Positions 1 to 6,151 of a DNA stretch of 7,824 bases are shown here, one piece after another. Source of the stretch: Bacteroidota bacterium (GTDB lineage: Bacteria; Bacteroidota; Bacteroidia; Flavobacteriales; Weeksellaceae); assembly GCA_023448955.1 (NCBI GenBank), contig JAEXJU010000369.1, positions 1 through 7,824 on the forward strand. The letters are read 5' to 3'. Position 1 is the first letter of the stretch. Every line of letters starts with the position of its first letter. Below the pieces are notes generated by a model. The model did no database searches. It saw nothing but the letters and a program-made list of their open reading frames with translations, and was not told the origin of the DNA. The position numbers and the translations under genes are program-made.

Positions 1-712
1 TTCCAGAAATTCCCGTTCTGTGCGCCAATTCTGTTCCTTCAGGAAGGCCAGCTTTCATCCAGGTAATTCCTCTTGAACATTCCACCATCAATTGATAGAG
101 ATATTTTGTGGAAGATTTTTTCAGAATTTTTCCTTTGTAGAATTTATCCAATAATACTGTAGTTGCAATGGGCGTTGTAGTGTTGATATACAGATTTTCC
201 CAAGTCCGCATTTGTTCTTCATTCATTTTGATGGTGAAATCTTTGATGCCAATTTTGTTAATGAATTTTTGCACGGTTTCCGTTCCGCCAATCAATTCCA
301 ACAGAATGTCGCAACCATTATTGTCGCTGTGGGAAACGGTGTATCGCAATAATTGGTCTAGTGTCAGATTCATATTTCCATTAGGGAACTCTTCTCGGAT
401 CGGACTCCAGGTGTCATCTTTCAAATCTTCTTTTTTGATAAAAAATTTCTGGTTTAATGACAGTTTTCCCTTGTCTACTTCATTCAGGACTGCCAATGCA
501 ATATGGAATTTGAAAACGCTCATCATCGGCATTTTCATATTTCCGTTGATGCTCAAAGTGTCTTTGCTTTCAATTCCTTGTATGGAAACTCCGACAGTTG
601 AATTATTCTTAGCAATGATTTGATTCAGTTCTTTGCGAAGTTCAGGCCAATTTTGAGCGAATGTCTGAATAGAGAATAAAGAAATGCAGAAAATTAATAT
701 TAGTTTTTTCAT
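1..712 (-). CDS. Class A (subclass A2, PER/CIA/CGA-like) beta-lactamase, 3' end beyond the window
   Basis: This is a periplasmic serine beta-lactamase that would hydrolyse penicillins and/or cephalosporins. The frame is open from ATG at 712 to the left edge (237 codons); roughly 55-60 C-terminal residues are missing because the window ends, not because of a mutation. A signal peptide ends near FAQ (residues 18-20). Motifs seen are S65-V-F-K68 (Ambler S70-xx-K73), S129-D-N131 (SDN loop), E165 in EEQM (candidate Glu166) and H231-R-T-G234 (KTG box with Arg). It lies 10 bases after the upstream class C-like gene, so the two are probably cotranscribed. Oddities: the omega loop is one residue shorter than in the paralogue at 2149-3039, with no His after EEQM, and an Ile follows RTG. 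By eye it is about half identical to that paralogue. Family is confident; activity is uncertain. Confidence 0.88.
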   Translation of the reverse strand, partial: MKKLILIFCISLFSIQTFAQNWPELRKELNQIIAKNNSTVGVSIQGIESKDTLSINGNMKMPMMSVFKFHIALAVLNEVDKGKLSLNQKFFIKKEDLKDDTWSPIREEFPNGNMNLTLDQLLRYTVSHSDNNGCDILLELIGGTETVQKFINKIGIKDFTIKMNEEQMRTWENLYINTTTPIATTVLLDKFYKGKILKKSSTKYLYQLMVECSRGITWMKAGLPEGTELAHRTGISG

Positions 713-722
713 CAAAATATAG

Positions 723-1781
723 TTATTTCAAAAGTTGACTTTCCTTCACAATTTTTCTCACTTGTTCTTCGAAGTAATAAGCAATGTCAAAGTTTTCATT
801 CGCCACATTTTCCATAATAATGACGCTGGTTTTGGTCTTTGGATAATATAAATTGACAGCCGTAAAACCTTCGCCCGGATGAAAACCCGTGTGCCCGATT
901 TCATAAACGTCAGCTTTGTCATTGATTCTCAAGCCATAGCCATAACCAATCGGATTTTCACTAAAAACTTGGTGTGCATTGGTCACCGAATAGCTCGTCA
1001 TCAATTTGTAAGTTTCTGGTTTCAGCAGTTTTCCGTTGTGAAGCGCTTCATTCCACTTGGCCAAATCGGGCGCTGTGACTATCAAATGACTTCCAAAATA
1101 ATTTGTAGGATTGAATTCTGATTTTTCATTCAGTTTATAACTTCCATCTTTTCGAATGGTGTGTCCCTTTGTCAAAAGTTTACTGCTGATTTCGTTAGGG
1201 TATAAGCTGTCATTCATCCTGCACTTTTTGAATAAAGCTGTAACCAATTCCTGATAGCTTTTTCCGCTTTGCTTTTCCAAAACCAATCCCGCAACGTAAT
1301 AACCTATGTTGGAGTAATTGAAAGCTGTTCCTGGCTCATATTTCAGTTCTGTTTTTAAAACATCGCTGTACATACCACCAGTATGATTGAGCAATTGATG
1401 TACATTAACACTATCTGCCCATGCGTATTTAAAATCTGGCAAATATTTGCGAATCGGAACTTTTAAATCAATTTTTCCTTTTTCAACTTCCTGAAGAATC
1501 AATGTAGCTGTGATTTGTTTAGCAATCGACATTGTTGAAAAATGGTCATTGATTTTCAAAGGTGTTTTCTTGTTGAAATCCGAGTAACCAAAAGCTTTAG
1601 CATATTTTTGTTTTCCATTCTGCTGTATAAAAACCACGCCGTTGAAGGTTCTGGGATTTGTGCTTGTTATAAGGCTGTCGATTCTTGCAGCGTAATTCTC
1701 TTGTTTTTGCTGAGCATCAGCGTTGCAGGAAGTAAACAAAATTGCGATGGCAACGGAAGCCAGCCTGAAAAGGTTTTTCAT
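723..1781 (-). CDS. Serine hydrolase lipoprotein, class C beta-lactamase / penicillin-binding fold
   Basis: This is a 352-residue member of the beta-lactamase-related serine hydrolase family (Pfam Beta-lactamase, PF00144), which includes AmpC, D-aminopeptidases and esterases. An in-frame ATG exists at 1835, but I chose the ATG at 1781. Its first residues form a lipoprotein signal (MKNLFRLASVAIAILFTSC) with the lipobox Cys at 19, whereas the longer form puts 18 polar residues before it and overlaps the preceding frame. Numbered from this start, the motifs are S85-I-A-K88 (nucleophile and general base), Y156-S-N158 and H297-T-G299 (KTG equivalent). A membrane-anchored lipoprotein, periplasmic or surface-exposed, is expected. 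The class A beta-lactamase gene follows after 10 bases. Substrate cannot be told: HTG instead of KTG argues for peptidase or esterase activity as much as for beta-lactamase. Confidence 0.9.
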   Translation of the reverse strand: MKNLFRLASVAIAILFTSCNADAQQKQENYAARIDSLITSTNPRTFNGVVFIQQNGKQKYAKAFGYSDFNKKTPLKINDHFSTMSIAKQITATLILQEVEKGKIDLKVPIRKYLPDFKYAWADSVNVHQLLNHTGGMYSDVLKTELKYEPGTAFNYSNIGYYVAGLVLEKQSGKSYQELVTALFKKCRMNDSLYPNEISSKLLTKGHTIRKDGSYKLNEKSEFNPTNYFGSHLIVTAPDLAKWNEALHNGKLLKPETYKLMTSYSVTNAHQVFSENPIGYGYGLRINDKADVYEIGHTGFHPGEGFTAVNLYYPKTKTSVIIMENVANENFDIAYYFEEQVRKIVKESQLLK

Positions 1782-1822
1782 TGTTTTTTTTAAAGTGTTT
1801 TTAGTTAAATATTTAAAATGAA

Positions 1823-2134
1823 TTATTTTAGCCATTTTTCAATTGTTTCAAGGAATATTTGCTGTTGGTCGACGAACAAATAATGTGAACAATTATCAAT
1901 GATTTTGAAATTATTTTTGATCACAGTTTTCTTCATATCATTAAGTTGTTTTTCAGAAAAAATGTGGTCTTGTTGTCCGTAAACTGCGTACAATTTCACG
2001 TTCTTTTTCACGTTTTTCAGAATAGGTTTGGTGTCGATATTATTTTTAATTTCGTTTTTGTAAAATAAAATCGGGGCATTGTCATTTCTGATATTTTTTA
2101 ATGATTTATAAAAGTGTTTATTTTCGGATATTAA
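1823..2134 (-). pseudogene. 5'-truncated alpha/beta hydrolase remnant (C-terminal part only)
   Basis: About 103 codons are open from just after an in-frame TAA (2135-2137) to the stop at 1823. The translation resembles the C-terminal third of flavobacterial alpha/beta hydrolases. It has NDNAPILFYKN, then KLYAVYGQQDHIFS with the likely catalytic Asp, then DNCSHYLFVDQQ with the likely catalytic His. The nucleophile-elbow Ser (GxSxG) and the N-terminal half are absent, and no N-terminal piece was found elsewhere in the window. No ATG lies in the frame; a GTG at 2011 would give only 62 residues. The homologous sequence stops 14 bases after the stop codon of the beta-lactamase gene at 2149, so the break coincides with that gene's end. 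I infer a deletion or insertion that removed the 5' half. The family call rests on remembered motifs. Confidence 0.6.
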
Positions 2135-2148
2135 TTAAAATTCAAACG

Positions 2149-3039
2149 CTATTTTTTAGCTGAAAAATACATCCACGTTGCTTTCGCAATATCTGCAATT
2201 ATTTCTTCAGAATTTTTAAAACTTTCATAGGTATTATTAATCAAAACGCAAATAATAATTTTCTTATTATTGGGAAGTTCTATAATTCCCATATCATTGA
2301 TTGCTCCGGTCATTCCATTGTCATTTGTGAATGAAGTTCCCGTTCTATGAGCTATTTTACTATTTTCAGGTAATTTTCCTTTCAATCTGTTTCCGCCAGA
2401 TTTGTTATTGAGCATCGCATTATAAAGCCACTTTGTAGTCGTTTTATCCAAAATTTTTCCCTTGTTAAATTTGCTTAAAAGTTTAGTGGCTTCATTGGGT
2501 GTTATCTTGTTTACAAATTGTGATTCCCAATCTTTGTGCATATCTTCTTCATCATTTTTGATTATAAAATTTTTGCTGTTAATAAATTTTTGAACCGTTT
2601 CGGGGCCGCTAATAAGCCTTAGCAAAATATCTGTAAGATTATTATCACTGTAAGAAACCATCCAGCTTAATGCTTCTTCAAGCGTAATCTCAAGATTGCC
2701 ATCTGGATATTTTTCTTTAAAAGGACTCCAATTATCCGGATTTTCCAAAAGTTCCTCTTTCTTTATAAAAATTTTTTGTCTTAATGAAAATTCATTTTTT
2801 TGAACTTTATCAAGAACAGTTAATGCGATTGGAAATTTGACGGTACTCAACATCGGAAAAAATTCATTTCCATTGATATCAACAATTTTTTTGTTATCAC
2901 CATCCACGATAGAAACTCCAATATTGGCTTTTTTATCTTTTATAATTTGTTCAATCTTTTCGGTTAGATTGCCTTCGTTAGCTTGTCCGAAAATTAGATT
3001 TGTAAATATTAATAATGATAGGATAAGAATTTTTTTCAT
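2149..3039 (-). CDS. Class A (subclass A2, CIA/CGA/CME-like) extended-spectrum-type beta-lactamase
   Basis: This is a complete 296-residue class A serine beta-lactamase, the normal length for the PER/VEB/CGA/CIA/CME branch. The signal peptide MKKILILSLLIFTNLIFG (1-18) sends it to the periplasm. Motifs in order are S65-T-V-K68 (nucleophile Ser70 and Lys73 in Ambler numbering), S131-D-N133, EEDMH at 164-168 (E164 as Glu166, H168 at the position where subclass A2 has His170), and H231-R-T-G-T-S236 (KTG box, with Arg for Lys as in some class A enzymes). All catalytic residues are present, so an active enzyme is expected. It is transcribed divergently from the LytSR operon across 453 bases of repeat-rich DNA. 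Its stop lies 14 bases before a broken hydrolase. Its base composition is poorer in GC than the other beta-lactamase genes here. I cannot assign a numbered allele family. Confidence 0.93.
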   Translation of the reverse strand: MKKILILSLLIFTNLIFGQANEGNLTEKIEQIIKDKKANIGVSIVDGDNKKIVDINGNEFFPMLSTVKFPIALTVLDKVQKNEFSLRQKIFIKKEELLENPDNWSPFKEKYPDGNLEITLEEALSWMVSYSDNNLTDILLRLISGPETVQKFINSKNFIIKNDEEDMHKDWESQFVNKITPNEATKLLSKFNKGKILDKTTTKWLYNAMLNNKSGGNRLKGKLPENSKIAHRTGTSFTNDNGMTGAINDMGIIELPNNKKIIICVLINNTYESFKNSEEIIADIAKATWMYFSAKK

Positions 3040-3081
3040 AAATTTCCATTAAGATATTGAGTGTAAATTTTTACTTTTTTT

Positions 3082-3104
3082 AGGTAAATTTAAGCTGATT
3101 AATC
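3082..3104 (+). repeat. Direct repeat copy 1, 23 bases, with nested palindromes
   Basis: This copy is identical over 23 bases to 3316-3338, in the same orientation. Within it are the palindromes TAAATTTA (3085-3092) and GATTAATC (3097-3104), separated by AGCT. A weaker match continues to about 3130 (TGCAGACT, then GCATT and TTTAA). It ends 42 bases before the beta-lactamase ATG at 3039. Read on the minus strand, TAAATTTA is a 7-of-8 match to the Bacteroidota -7 element TAnnTTTG, so it could also be part of that promoter. Confidence 0.8.
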
Positions 3105-3138
3105 TAAAGTTGCAGACTTGCATTATTTAATTAGCAGG

Positions 3139-3285
3139 TCGCTCCTACGGAGCTTTAATTCTAAATATAACTTTTTCTATTATCAGTTCGCACCTAACGG
3201 AGCTATTTAATCCCATCGGGATTTACTACTAATAGAAAAATGAATCCCGCAAAAGCAGAGCTCCAGAGGAGCGAATCTGATAATA
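3139..3285. repeat. Cluster of REP-like palindromes (GCTCC-N3-GGAGC type)
   Basis: Most of the 453-base gap between the divergent genes is filled by this cluster. Simple hairpins are GCTCC-TAC-GGAGC (3141-3153), a degenerate copy (3190-3203), AATCCC-ATC-GGGATT (3209-3223) and GCTCC-AGA-GGAGC (3260-3272). Two longer inverted repeats overlap: TTTTTCTATTA (3172-3182) with TAATAGAAAAA (3230-3240), and TATTATCAGTTCGC (3178-3191) with GCGAATCTGATAATA (3271-3285, one-base bulge). The arms share 3178-3182, so the two folds exclude each other. No open frame of note is present. Similar short GC-rich palindromes in AT-rich intergenic DNA are, from general knowledge, scattered through flavobacterial genomes; their function is unknown to me. 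Confidence 0.75.
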
Positions 3286-3315
3286 ATTTCGGAGATTTTC
3301 ATCGGATTTAATTTC

Positions 3316-3338
3316 AGGTAAATTTAAGCTGATTAATC
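3316..3338 (+). repeat. Direct repeat copy 2, 23 bases, with nested palindromes
   Basis: This is the second perfect copy of the repeat at 3082-3104, with TAAATTTA at 3319-3326 and GATTAATC at 3331-3338. The weaker downstream part of the repeat recurs at 3352-3376 after a 13-base insertion relative to copy 1 (TGCAGACT at 3358-3365, then GCATT and TTTAA). The two copies bracket the palindrome cluster. Copy 2 lies 154 bases before the kinase start codon. Confidence 0.8.
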
Positions 3339-3446
3339 ATCAATGTTCAATTAAGTTTGCAGACTGCATTCTTTAAAATACAAACGTCAATATTTTGCTT
3401 TTAAATTCAAATATATGTCTTTCACATCCTAATTTGCTTATTTTGA

Positions 3447-3457
3447 AGTACAGTACT
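3447..3457. promoter_or_regulatory. Perfect palindrome AGTACAGTACT upstream of the LytSR operon, possible operator
   Basis: An 11-base palindrome (AGTAC-A-GTACT) lies 35 bases before the kinase ATG at 3493. A partial direct repeat is also present: TACAGTA at 3449 and TACAATC at 3460, 11 bases apart. LytTR regulators typically bind paired direct repeats about two turns apart, so this site could serve autoregulation, but the spacing does not match the classical pattern. Position and symmetry are seen; function is inferred. Confidence 0.25.
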
Positions 3458-3492
3458 GATACAATCAAAAATTAATTAATATTTTTGAAGTT

Positions 3493-4551
3493 ATGACGAT
3501 AATTATTAATGAGAGAAACAAAAATGAAATTGGTTATCAGACAATATTTTGGTTAGCTTTATTTGCTTTCAGAACTACCACAAATTATCATCAATATGAA
3601 AAATCTAATTTTCAAGAGTTATTTTATTACGATTTTTTTCTTTTGATTTGTCAAATCGTCTTTTCAAATTTTATTTATTTCGTTTTAATTAAAAAATATT
3701 TTGATCATAGAAAATATGTGCTCTTTTTATTTTATTTTATTCTCAGCACTTATTTGTTTGGGGTTGTGTGTAGGATTTTTATTGTTCATATCGCAGAGCC
3801 TTTATTTTTTGATTATCCTAAGGAAAGTATTTATGAAATAATAACAGATATCAAATATCTTATTTTTCATTATTTATTAGCAATTCTCTCTGGTTCATTT
3901 ATTTTTATATCTTTAAAATTTATGTTGCGATATCGGGATGAGAAACAAAATGCGATGCAACTTCAGAAAGAAAAAAAGGAATTAGAGCTTAAGATGTTAA
4001 AATCCCAGCTGAATCCTCACTTTTTGTTTAATACGCTTAATAATATTTATTCACTTTCCATCATATATTCTGATAAAACTTCGGAATCCATCAGTAGGCT
4101 TTCGGATATTTTGGATTATATCCTTTACAAAGGACAAAATAATCTGGTTTCGGTAAAAGATGAAATGAAAATTATCAATGATTACATCGAGCTCGAAAAA
4201 CTGAGATATGATGACCGTTTGCGCATTGAAAAAACCGAAAAACTAGAATTTCCAAGCCTGATTCCGCCTTTGCTGTATTTGTCTGTTGTTGAAAATGCCT
4301 TTAAACACGGCGCCGAAAAAACAAGCGGTGAAATTGAAATTCATATTACGGTTGCGGTCGATAAAAATGGTTGTATTTTTAAAGTTGAAAATTCATCATT
4401 CGAAAAATCTCCCGATGAAAGACCCGGAATTGGTTTGGAAAATATTAAAAAACAGCTCAGATTAAATTTTCAGAATCAATATTCTCTGAAAATTAAGCAA
4501 GAAAAAAATACATTTTCATTAGAAATTTTTACGCCGAGAAAGTATGATTAA
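3493..4551 (+). CDS. LytS/YehU-type membrane sensor histidine kinase
   Basis: This is a 352-residue sensor kinase of the His_kinase family (PF06580). The N-terminal part is a membrane sensor with about four hydrophobic segments (roughly 15-27, 47-66, 76-99 and 123-143) and no recognisable PAS or extracellular domain. A charged, probably coiled-coil linker follows (about 147-170). The H-box is LKSQLNPHFLFNTLNNIYSL, with the phospho-accepting H176. The N-box is ENAFKHG (267-273) and the G-box is PGIGLENIKKQL (311-322), completing the ATP-binding domain. It would autophosphorylate and pass phosphate to the response regulator whose ATG overlaps its last 8 bases, so the two are translationally coupled. 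It is divergent from the class A beta-lactamase at 2149-3039. The signal it senses cannot be told from sequence. The first half is extremely AT-rich. Confidence 0.92.
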   Translation: MTIIINERNKNEIGYQTIFWLALFAFRTTTNYHQYEKSNFQELFYYDFFLLICQIVFSNFIYFVLIKKYFDHRKYVLFLFYFILSTYLFGVVCRIFIVHIAEPLFFDYPKESIYEIITDIKYLIFHYLLAILSGSFIFISLKFMLRYRDEKQNAMQLQKEKKELELKMLKSQLNPHFLFNTLNNIYSLSIIYSDKTSESISRLSDILDYILYKGQNNLVSVKDEMKIINDYIELEKLRYDDRLRIEKTEKLEFPSLIPPLLYLSVVENAFKHGAEKTSGEIEIHITVAVDKNGCIFKVENSSFEKSPDERPGIGLENIKKQLRLNFQNQYSLKIKQEKNTFSLEIFTPRKYD

Positions 4552-5236
4552 CTGTATTATTATCGATGATGAGCCTTTGGCAATAAAGCTTTTGGAAAAT
4601 CATATCTCAAAAATTAAAGATCTGAAACTGGTAGGCACCGGGCAAAATGCGATGGAAGCTTATAAAATTTTGCAAACGCAAGACGTAGACCTTTTGTTTC
4701 TCGATATTCAGATGCCGGATCTGAGCGGAATTGATTTCCTGAAATCGCTGAATAATAAGCCGAAAACCATTTTCGTGACGGCATATCGCGAATTTGCAGT
4801 AGAAGGGTTTGAGCTCGAGGCGGTTGATTATTTATTAAAACCAATTACATTTGAGAGATTCTTTAAATCGGTAGATCGAATTCTTCGAAATACGGCTCAA
4901 AAAAAGCAGAATGATTTTATTAATTTTAAAATTGAAAAATTTATTAGAAAGTTTTATCTAGACGATATTTTATATTTTGAAAGTATCGGAAATGATTTGA
5001 AAATTTTCACAAAAAATCAATCATTTATTGTATCAAAAATGTCATTAAACGAAATTCTTTCTAATCTTGGAAGTAAAAATTTTATAAGAATTCATCGTTC
5101 TTTTGTTATCAATTCTACAAATGTTTCTGCAATCAATAACAATGAAGTTTTGTTTGGTAATAAGTCAACTCCTGTAGGAAGAAGTTATAGAAAGGAATTT
5201 GATGAATTTGCAGAAAAGTTTATTAACAACAATTAA
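4544..5236 (+). CDS. LytR/AlgR-type response regulator with LytTR DNA-binding domain
   Basis: This is a 230-residue transcription regulator and the cognate partner of the overlapping kinase gene. The receiver domain (1-115) has the acidic pocket D8-D9, phospho-acceptor D54 in LFLDIQMPDLSG, T79 in FVTAYREFA and K99 in DYLLKPI. The LytTR domain (about 127-227) contains LDDILYFESIGNDLKIFTK and the family motif NFIRIHRSFVINS (179-191), followed by VGRSYRKEF. Phosphorylation by the kinase should promote binding to direct-repeat operators. Targets are unknown; candidates by position are its own promoter and the divergent beta-lactamase promoter, both in 3040-3492. It converges on trmD, with 80 bases between the stop codons and only weak AT-rich hairpin potential there. 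Confidence 0.93.
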   Translation: MINCIIIDDEPLAIKLLENHISKIKDLKLVGTGQNAMEAYKILQTQDVDLLFLDIQMPDLSGIDFLKSLNNKPKTIFVTAYREFAVEGFELEAVDYLLKPITFERFFKSVDRILRNTAQKKQNDFINFKIEKFIRKFYLDDILYFESIGNDLKIFTKNQSFIVSKMSLNEILSNLGSKNFIRIHRSFVINSTNVSAINNNEVLFGNKSTPVGRSYRKEFDEFAEKFINNN

Positions 5237-5316
5237 AAAGACGAATCAAAATCTACAACAAAAACACATCCTGGTTTTTTTTCAAGTTCAGTTTCCCTGT
5301 GATGCCAGATTTCAAA

Positions 5317-5991
5317 TTACTCCAAAAGGTCTGGTCTGCGTTCTTTGGTTATCCTTACTGCTTCATCGTGTTGCCATTCTTCAATCGCTGCAAAATTACC
5401 GCTTAGTAGAATTTCCGGAACGGATAATCCTTTGTACGTAGCAGGTCTCGTGTAGATAGGGTAAGATAAAAGATCGTCCTGAAAACTGTCTGTCAGGGCG
5501 CTTTGTTCGTCATTCAGTACACCCGGCAAAAGTCTGATGACAGAATCTGCCAGTACACAAGCTGCTAATTCTCCGCCAGTCAACACATAATCGCCAATAG
5601 AAATTTCTTTGGTAATATGAAGATCTCTCACACGCTGGTCGATGCCTTTGTAATGACCACATAGAAAAATCAGATTTTTCTTGATAGACAGTGAGTTTGC
5701 CATTTTTTGATTCAGCGTTTCGCCGTCTGGTGTCAGATAAATGATTTCGTCATAATCTCTTTGGGATTTCAGTTCGGAAATGCACTTGTCCAGCGGTTCC
5801 ACCATCATTATCATTCCAGCGCCACCACCATAAGGCTCATCGTCTATCTGGCGATGTTTGCCAATGCTCCAGTCTCTGATGTTATGAAAATGAACTTCGG
5901 CCAGACCTTTTTCCATCGCTCTTTTTAGGATTGAAGTTTTAAAAGGACTTTCCATAAGTTCCGGAAGTACGCTGATGATGTCGATACGCAT
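5317..5991 (-). CDS. trmD: tRNA (guanine-N1)-methyltransferase TrmD
   Basis: TrmD is the cytoplasmic, usually essential enzyme that methylates G37 at N1 next to the anticodon in tRNAs reading CNN codons, using S-adenosylmethionine; the modification prevents +1 frameshifting. I start at the ATG at 5991 (225 residues, MRIDIISVLPELMESPF), the conserved N-terminus of the family. An ATG at 6060 would add 23 residues of low-complexity sequence with no family counterpart. Conserved parts are DDEPYGGGAGM (about 51-61), the SAM-binding trefoil-knot loops FLCGHYKGIDQRV and ISIGDYVLTGGELAA (about 110-145), and the C-terminal EEWQHDEAVRITKERRPDLL. Here it is a separate unit behind the serine hydrolase, with its own candidate promoter and a leader of more than 100 bases, and not in the rpsP-rimM-trmD-rplS order of many bacteria. 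Nothing indicates damage. Confidence 0.97.
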   Translation of the reverse strand: MRIDIISVLPELMESPFKTSILKRAMEKGLAEVHFHNIRDWSIGKHRQIDDEPYGGGAGMIMMVEPLDKCISELKSQRDYDEIIYLTPDGETLNQKMANSLSIKKNLIFLCGHYKGIDQRVRDLHITKEISIGDYVLTGGELAACVLADSVIRLLPGVLNDEQSALTDSFQDDLLSYPIYTRPATYKGLSVPEILLSGNFAAIEEWQHDEAVRITKERRPDLLE

Positions 5992-5996
5992 AGTGG

Positions 5997-6031
5997 AGAT
6001 TTGAGGTTTGAAATTTAAGGTTTGAGATTTG
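5997..6031 (-). repeat. Short imperfect tandem repeat in the trmD leader
   Basis: On the plus strand, GGTTTGAAATTT (6005-6016) and GGTTTGAGATTT (6019-6030) recur with a 14-base period, and GAGATTTGA (5997-6005) is a further partial unit. On the trmD message this gives a purine/pyrimidine-poor leader of repeated TCAAA and AACC words directly before the start codon. Function is unknown; such low-complexity leaders could also be simple replication-slippage products. Confidence 0.5.
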
Positions 6032-6123
6032 ATGATTGTAAAATCGGGATCTGTTACCAATTATCGTTTATATATTGTCCCAGCAGAGATTTGGTGCAAA
6101 AATTTATTAGATTAACTAAGGTT

Positions 6124-6131
6124 CAAATATA
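6124..6131 (-). promoter_or_regulatory. Candidate trmD promoter, -7 element TATATTTG
   Basis: On the minus strand TATATTTG matches the Bacteroidota -7 consensus TAnnTTTG exactly. A GTTAGG word 19 bases upstream could stand for the loosely conserved -33 TTG element. It sits just after the stop of the upstream serine hydrolase gene and would start a trmD transcript with a leader of about 120-125 bases. Only the -7 match is strong. Confidence 0.4.
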
Positions 6132-6151
6132 GCAAAAAGTATAGTTTAAGC

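Noticed and set aside
181..225. Frameshift in the omega-loop region of the partial beta-lactamase
   Set aside because: The one-residue shortening first looked like paired indels, but codon-by-codon translation of 712 to 1 stays in one frame with family sequence on both sides; kept only as an unusual-residue finding.
168..623. Plus-strand open frame of 151 codons
   Set aside because: It is antisense to the class A beta-lactamase frame that runs 712 to 1 on the minus strand, which has a signal peptide and all family motifs; the plus-strand product shows no recognisable domain.
1782..1835. Longer N-terminus of the class C-like lipoprotein (start at 1835)
   Set aside because: The extra 18 residues would precede and spoil a clear lipoprotein signal and would overlap the hydrolase frame; the ATG at 1781 fits the signal sequence.
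3082..3376. CRISPR array
   Set aside because: Only two copies of the direct repeat occur, 211 bases apart, with palindromes between them and no regular spacers or cas genes.
4614..4844. Minus-strand open frame of 76 codons inside the response regulator
   Set aside because: It is antisense to the receiver domain, which has intact catalytic residues; no independent support.
5260..5282. Bidirectional terminator between lytR and trmD
   Set aside because: AAAAAC and GTTTTT can pair around a short loop, but the stem is six mostly A-T pairs and no GC-rich hairpin is present; too weak to call.
5199..5441. Plus-strand open frame of 80 codons across the lytR-trmD gap
   Set aside because: It overlaps the end of lytR in another frame and the antisense of trmD; the product has no recognisable features.
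5992..6060. Longer N-terminus of TrmD (start at 6060)
   Set aside because: The added residues derive from low-complexity leader repeats and lie before the conserved MRIDI start of the family.
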